Source: Lunularia cruciata
Taxonomy: Eukaryota; Streptophyta; Marchantiopsida; Lunulariales; Lunulariaceae
Assembly: GCA_948567375.1 (NCBI GenBank)
Contig: OX419761.1
Location: forward strand, 6,264,501 to 6,328,500
DNA length: 64,000 nucleotides
Direction: 5' to 3'
The first letter of the stretch is position 1; each line of letters starts with the position of its first letter. Below are positions 59,056 through 64,000 of the stretch, piece after piece. Both the position numbers and the translations under genes were made by a program. The notes under the pieces are model-generated. The model made no database searches and was not told where the DNA came from. It saw only the letters and a program-made list of their open reading frames with translations.

Positions 59056-59125
59056 TGTAACAATATGGAGTTTAGCGACAAAGTTAGTCGAGCTTATGAA
59101 GTAGATAATAAGACAAAATAGCCTA

Positions 59126-59143
59126 GAATATTCTAGAAGCTTC
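59126..59143. promoter_or_regulatory. Four-module perfect heat shock element
   Basis: GAATATTCTAGAAGCTTC is GAAnnTTCnnGAAnnTTC without mismatch, the binding pattern of heat shock factor trimers. It lies about 140 bp upstream of the TATA box. Confidence 0.7.
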
Positions 59144-59176
59144 TAACTAGCTTAGCTTGCACACCAAGTAGGCGGC

Positions 59177-59264
59177 TTCTAGAAGGAAGCTTCTTGAGAA
59201 GCTTCCTAGTTAACTTGGCTTGCACTCCAAGAAAGCGACTCAAGGAAGCTTCTTGAGAAGCTTC
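59177..59264. promoter_or_regulatory. Cluster of further heat-shock-type modules
   Basis: TTCTAGAA at 59177-59184 and GAAGCTTC at 59186-59193, 59198-59205, 59245-59252 and 59257-59264, the last four in two TTGA-linked pairs. Each is a perfect inverted GAA/TTC pair. The pairs also form strong hairpins, so a structural role in the RNA is an alternative. Confidence 0.5.
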
Positions 59265-59283
59265 AAGGGACTTGTATGCTACC

Positions 59284-59291
59284 TATAAATA
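59284..59291 (+). promoter_or_regulatory. TATA box of LTR C
   Basis: TATAAATA directly after the heat-shock-type cluster. RNA would start about 30 bp downstream. The same motif (CTATAAATACC) is in LTR D near 41558. Confidence 0.7.
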
Positions 59292-59396
59292 CCAAGGCCG
59301 AAGCTCATGCTAGGCATTTGGAGTTTTCCCTCATTCAAGTGTCCCAATGTGAGCTTCCATTCTCCTATTTCTCTCCTCGGTTTCGGTCTTTTACAT

Positions 59397-59408
59397 TGGT
59401 ATCAGAGC
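59397..59408 (+). other. Primer-binding site (tRNA-iMet) of chromovirus C
   Basis: TGGTATCAGAGC, the standard plant initiator-Met primer site, one base after the LTR end. Confidence 0.92.
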
Positions 59409-59666
59409 AGGAATGGGATGGATGGAATTTATGGACCACCAAATCCACTTCCGCCAAACCATTGGGACTTTCATGTCCAGATATTACCAAAGCATCATTT
59501 CACACAATTCATCACCTCACGCTTTGGGCAGGATTTTCTACATATGATCACCGTGTGAGAGGAACCCTTGATACTTCCAGTTGTAACTTATGGAGAACGG
59601 TGCACGTGTTGTATCTACGTGTTAATCAACTAGATAAATTGCAGGTAGTGGAATAGAGTAGTAGCG

Positions 59667-60560
59667 ATGGCGGCAATACCGGATGTTATCCTTGCAATGC
59701 AACAACAAATTGAGCATCTTACTCGATTGTTGGATGAACGAGACCAGCAACGACAAGAACAGATAGACACAGCGCCAATTCGAGATGGAGAAGATCGCAT
59801 TCGATTTCCGAAACCCAAGGTGTTTGAAGGCAAGAATCTTCCAGGCACAGTGGAGAATTTTGTGTATGACTGTGAACGTTACTTTGAAGCCACCAATCTT
59901 CAAGACAAACGGAAACAAATTCTCTTCGCTTCTAGCCAATTGGATGGAGTGGCAAAACTTTGGTGGCGATTCCGAGTAGAAAGAGCTGAACGACAAATTG
60001 TTACACCAATTTTTACATGGGCAGAATTCAAGGATGTAATACTTGGTCGATTTCAGACTATAAATGCCACCCGAGCTGCACTAGATAAATTGGCGGAGTT
60101 GAGGCAGATTGGCTCAATGAGAAGCTACATCACACAATTTCAGAATATCATCATGCAAATTCCATATATCCAAGAAGGTGAAGTTTTGGATCGATTTGTG
60201 CGAGGATTGAAGTCACGAACCAGATTGGAGGTGACCATGCAAGAGCCACAGAATGTAGAACAAGCCATGCAATTGGCTGAGCGTTTTGATTCCTTAGTTG
60301 CGACAACTTGGTCTCGACCTCGACCTACACAAAACCCACCAGTACCACGAGTGGAAGAACCGGTACCAATGGAGATTGATGCTATCCAACGAAGACCACT
60401 TGGCACAGCAGATTGAGAAAGGTTACAACAAAATGGAGGTTGTTTTTATTGTCGCCAGTTGGGGCATCGCATTGCTGAATGTCCACTCAAGAATGGACGA
60501 CCTCGACAAGTTGCCCAAGTGGAGGTTGTGGAGCGGAATGATCAGGGAAACGAGGAATCC
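59667..60560 (+). pseudogene. Chromovirus C gag with zinc knuckle
   Basis: Start MAAIPDVILAMQQQIEHLTR with a coiled-coil-like N-terminus (residues 5-35). The capsid follows (FVYDCERYFEATNLQDKRKQ; GVAKLWWRFRVERAE; GRFQTINATRAALDKLAELR), ending in a Pro-rich linker. A TGA at about residue 250 separates the capsid from the knuckle CFYCRQLGHRIAEC (60441-60482), which is in the same frame, so one base change split gag. A second stop follows near 60563. The family's Gag binds the RNA and assembles the particle. Confidence 0.88.
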
Positions 60561-60592
60561 CAGTAGGAGATTTCGAGCCGCCTACTGGGAGC

Positions 60593-60931
60593 TTGATTAG
60601 TTCCAATGGGATTGAAGGCTCGACCTATGCAAGTTTGCTTCACTTGCAAGGTATAATATCTAATCGAGGTTGTAGAATTTTGGTTGATTCTGGAAGTTCA
60701 AAGAATTGCATGTCTATGCAAGTAGCAAAGGAATTGGGTATTCCTATCAAGCCAGTGATTAGAAGTAGTTTGATGATGGCGGATGGTAGAAAGGGTTCTG
60801 CATTCCGCACCTTGCATCCTGTTACCTTCAAGATTGGGAAGGAGTATTTGGAGTGTATGAGGTTTGTAGTGGCACCTCTACACTATGATATCATTCTGGG
60901 TCTACCTTGGCTTGAATGTCATAAGGTTTAA
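60593..60931 (+). pseudogene. Chromovirus C aspartic protease
   Basis: RILVDSGSSKNCMSMQVAKE carries the D-S-G triad (about 60675-60690). ILGLPWLECHKV marks the second conserved protease block, and a TAA ends the frame at 60931. It lies between gag and RT as expected. Confidence 0.85.
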
Positions 60932-61267
60932 TTTGATTGGACCCGACACCAAATTCAAGTACAACACCAAGGTAGGAATTTCCGATTAGGCTGTCTGGCA
61001 CCTCTGAGTAAGACACCTAAGAATAGTCAGTCCCAAGATGGGAAGTTTGTCGAGAAGGTAGCCATAGAGCAAATCTGGAAGGGAGATGAGTCCCAAGATG
61101 GGAAGTTTGCCAAGAAGGCAACCATGGAACAAGCTCGTTAGAGAGATGAGTCCCTAGAAGGGAAGTTTGTTAATGAAGCAACCATAGAGCAAGCTTTGGA
61201 GGAAGATAAGTCTGTATTCACGGTGTAGATCAAGCGGATTGCACAAGAACAATCTGAGGAGGGCCAA
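60932..61267 (+). other. Protease-RT linker of chromovirus C with internal repeats
   Basis: Contains three imperfect units of about 60 bp (SQDGKFVEKVAIEQ-like peptide; GATGAGTCCCnAGAnGGGAA at 61086, 61146 and a variant at 61029). Several stops interrupt it. Confidence 0.6.
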
Positions 61268-62014
61268 GTGCCGCATCAAGCGACGGTTGATCGGACAGTT
61301 CAAGAGTTTGCAGATGTGTTTCCGGATGATCTGCCAAAGGGATTACCCTCTGATCGAGGTTTGCCCTTCAAGATCGAGTTATTGCGAGGGAGTACTCCAG
61401 TGAGTAGACCAATCTATCGGCTCTCACCAAAGGAGTTGGAGGAGTTGCGAACAACACTTACAGAGTTGTTGGAGAAGGATTTCATACGACATAGTACCTC
61501 TCCTTGGGGAGCACCGGTACTATTTGTTCCAAAGAAGGATGGAGGACTTCGTTTCTGTATTGATTACCGTGGGTTCAATAAGCAAACCGTGAAGAATGCA
61601 TATCCCTTGCCTTGGATCAATGACTTGCTTGATCAATTAAGTGGAGCACGATACTTTTCCAAGCTAGATCTTCGTAGAGGCTATTGGCAAATTCCTATTG
61701 AAGGAGAGGACGTGAAAAAGACTGCCTTTCGTACAAGGTATGGACATTTTGAGTGGAGAGTTCTACCTTTTGGACTCACTAATGCTCCAACAGTCTTCAT
61801 GGATCAGATGCATTGGGTGTTGGAGGGGCTATTGGATCAGTCTGTGGTAGTGTTCTTAGATGATATCTTAATCTATAGTAGGACAGAGGCAGAACACATG
61901 AATCATGTGCGAGAAGTCCTAAGACGACTACGACATTGGAAATTTTACTGCAAGAAGTCAAAGTGTGCTTTTTGGCAGAAGGAGGTTACCTTCTTGGGTC
62001 ATAAGATCTCATAA
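61268..62014 (+). pseudogene. Chromovirus C reverse transcriptase
   Basis: [20 protein letters not shown], then [48 protein letters not shown] and the active site [11 protein letters not shown] (about 61855-61885). It continues to FLGHKIS and a TAA at 62014, after which RT thumb and RNase H go on in another ORF in the same frame. RT copies element RNA into DNA. Confidence 0.9.
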
Positions 62015-62026
62015 GAGGGGATCAAG

Positions 62027-62986
62027 ATGGAAGAAGAGAAGATCAAGGCCATTACTGATTGGCCTACCCCAAAGGATGCTACCGAAGTACGAGCATTCAA
62101 CGGATTGGCCAGTTTTTACCGACGGTTCATCCACTATTATGCTCACGTGGCTGCACCATTGACTGACCTCTTGGGAAAGAACTCAAGCTTCCAATGGACC
62201 ACCAAGCATGAAGAAGCATTCCAGAAGTTAAAGCATATGGTGTCTTCAAGACCCATTCTTCAACCATATGATCCTCAACTACCTTGTGTGGTTGATTTTG
62301 ATGCTTCTAACTTTGCAATTGGAGCTGTGTTGCAACAAGAATTTCCAGATGGACTACATCCTATTGCCTTTGTGTCTCGCCGACTAAATACAGCTGAAAG
62401 AAATTACTCTGCTCGAGATCAGGAACAACTTGCAATGGTATATGCCACCAAGGTATGGAGGCATTATCTCTTGGGGAAACAAGTGATCATACGAACTGAT
62501 CACAAGCCATTGTTGCAGACCTTACACCTAGAGCACATGAAGAGTCGACATCATCGATGGGAAGAGCAACTCCAATTGTTCGACATCAAACTTGAGTATA
62601 AACCAGGTCGGTTCCATGTCATCCTTGATGCTCTATCACGACGACCTGATTTGAAGTCTCTTCCTCTCATCGCGGCAGCAATTACGACGGTGTCAATTGA
62701 TCCCAAGATTCATAACGAGTTTCGGTTAGCCCTACAGCAAGATCCCTTCTTCCAAATGGTACACGGTCGTCTAACAGCACGCGACAAGGAGTACAACACC
62801 TTCTCCTTCAAGGAAGGCCTTTTATTCCATGCAGACCAGATCTATGTTCCAACCAAAGGTGATCTTCGACTTGTGCGCCTTCAAGAAGCCCATGATTTAC
62901 CAATAGCTGGTCACATGGGAGTGGACAAGACCTTGGGCACCCTCCAATGCCAATGGTGGTGGCCCAACATGACACGAGATGTTTGA
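62027..62986 (+). pseudogene. Chromovirus C RNase H and integrase zinc domain
   Basis: FNGLASFYRRFIHYYAHVAA, RNase H with VVDFDASNFAIGAVLQQE, IRTDHKPLLQTLHLEHMKSR and HVILDALSRRPD. The HHCC start is HDLPIAGHMGVDKTLGTLQ. A TGA in place of Trp or Arg after TRDV stops the frame at 62986. The second HHCC half (CESCQRNKAS) continues in the same frame at 63001. Confidence 0.9.
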
Positions 62987-63091
62987 GACTTTGTCCGATC
63001 ATGTGAGAGTTGCCAACGGAACAAGGCCAGCAACCAGAAGCCAAGTGGACTCCTTCAACCACTCGCCATTCCATCCGCTCGTTGGGAGCAT

Positions 63092-63943
63092 GTGAGCTTG
63101 GATCTCATCACATCCTTGCCAAAGACAAAACAAGGACACACCACAATTGTGGTGTTTGTGGATAAGCTTAGTAAGCAAATCCACTTGGCACCAACCTGTG
63201 ATACCGTGGATGCTCCAACCTTAGCGCAAATCTACTTCGACAATGTCTTCAAGCATCATGGGATGCCACGTGTACTCATCTCCGACCGTGATCCTCGATT
63301 TACCGGGAAGTTTTGGCAAGCACTCTTCCAGATACTCGGCACCAAGCTTGCTTTGTCCACGGCCTATCATCCTCAAACTGATGGACAAACCAAACGCGCC
63401 AATCGTACATTGGAGGATATGTTGCGGGCCTTTGTCAATGTCCACCATACCAACTGGGATGAATGTCTTGCAGCTGCAGAATTTGCCTACAACAATTCCA
63501 AACAGGCAAGCACTGGATTTTCTCCCTTCTTTCTCAATTTTGGCCAAGATCCGCTTGTTCCAGATTCTCTTCTTGCTCCCCCTCCCTCTCAGGTTCCTCA
63601 TACTTCTACATTCTTGACCACTATATCCCAATCTCTCCAACAAGCCAAATCTCACCTCCTTGTTGCTCAGAATCGCCAAAAACAATATGCAGACCATCAT
63701 CGTCGTGATCTCACCTTTGAAGTTGGTGATAAAGTCATGCTATCCTCTAGTAACCTCCCTCTCCCACTTGATACCCAAGTTCGTAAACTTGCTCCTAATT
63801 GGATAGGACCCTTTGATATCACCCACATTATCTCTCCTATTGCTTATCGTCTTGCCTTACCTTGTCACATGCGTATCCATCCTGTCTTTCATATTTCCAA
63901 GTTGAAACCCTTTGTTCCTAACCCTTCTTCCTTTTCCTCTTGA
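63092..63943 (+). pseudogene. Chromovirus C integrase core and C-terminus
   Basis: First Asp in SLDLITSLPKT (near 63100) and second in ISDRDPRFTGKF (about 63280-63310). HPQTDGQTKRANRTLEDM holds Lys where the catalytic Glu normally stands (about 63385-63400), so the DDE triad is broken. The GPY/F-type C-terminus WIGPFDITHIISPIAYRLAL follows, then the chromodomain start after a TGA at 63943. Copies D and E show the same region. Integrase inserts the cDNA at chromatin sites chosen by the chromodomain. Confidence 0.9.
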
Positions 63944-64000
63944 GTCCAACCTCCCCCTCTTCCTGTCCCTATCAATGATCATGAGAAGTACGAAGTTGAT

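Larger units (their letters stand above)
59056..59395 (+). repeat. 5' LTR of chromovirus C
   Basis: TGTAACAATATGG at the start and CTTTTACA at the end give TG...CA, with the primer site one base further. It shares start, end and repeats with the LTRs of D and E. Confidence 0.85.
59056..64000 (+). mobile_element. Chromovirus C (Ty3/gypsy), runs off the right edge
   Basis: Plus-strand element with a 340-bp LTR (59056-59395), tRNA-iMet primer site, gag, protease, RT, RNase H, integrase and the first residues of a chromodomain (EKYEVD at the window end). Frames are long but split by about seven stop codons. The 3' LTR is outside the window. Confidence 0.92.

Noticed and set aside
59622-59996. 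124-codon minus-strand frame
   Set aside because: Antisense shadow of the chromovirus C gag.
63221-63700. 159-codon minus-strand frame
   Set aside because: Antisense shadow of the chromovirus C integrase.
1-64000. CRISPR arrays, operons, bacterial promoters, rRNA genes
   Set aside because: The window is eukaryotic repeat DNA; no regularly spaced repeat arrays, rRNA sequence or operon-like gene packing were seen.

Overview
This window looks like repeat-rich nuclear DNA of a land plant. The evidence is plant-type Ty3/gypsy elements (one with the plant tRNA-iMet primer-binding site), Ty1/copia elements, a MULE/FAR1-type transposase relic, an NLR-style leucine-rich-repeat relic, and gene remnants with GT-AG introns (a cystinosin homologue and a plant-type secretory phospholipase A2). 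The species cannot be fixed from sequence alone. A seed-free plant such as a moss or liverwort is only a guess. I see no intact host gene; nearly every coding stretch is a retroelement or a broken gene.

Layout: 1-17375 is a three-deep nest on the minus strand. A copia element (G, 14223-17375) was interrupted just before its reverse transcriptase by a gypsy element (A, 1-3902 plus 11693-14222, running off the left edge). A was later interrupted by a well-preserved gypsy element (H, 3903-11692) with two 692-bp LTRs and a GATC target-site duplication. From 17376 to 39250 is low-copy, exon-poor DNA. It holds a large direct duplication (19806-24474 and 33046-38699), an LRR relic (about 25340-26400), an A-family gag relic (28165-29315), and three neighbouring gene remnants on the minus strand: cystinosin-like (29385-30526), oligopeptidase-B-like (31981-32154) and PLA2-like (32477-32605). 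From 39370 to the end retroelements return: the end of a chromovirus with its LTR (D, 39370-41674), a MULE relic (43570-44810), another A-family element (B, 45693-49520) joined to a copia relic (F, 49521-53061), a chromovirus inserted in F (E, minus, 53062-58310), and a relatively fresh chromovirus (C, 59056 to the right edge).

How the parts relate: H is the youngest element, because its LTRs differ at only about ten positions. Copy B preserves the empty version of H's insertion site and so proves the insertion model inside one window. The chromovirus LTRs (C, D, and in damaged form E) carry heat-shock-element arrays upstream of the TATA box, which suggests heat-responsive transcription as known for the Arabidopsis ONSEN element. 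The large duplication carries the same decayed gypsy pol fragment in both copies, so that fragment is older than the duplication.
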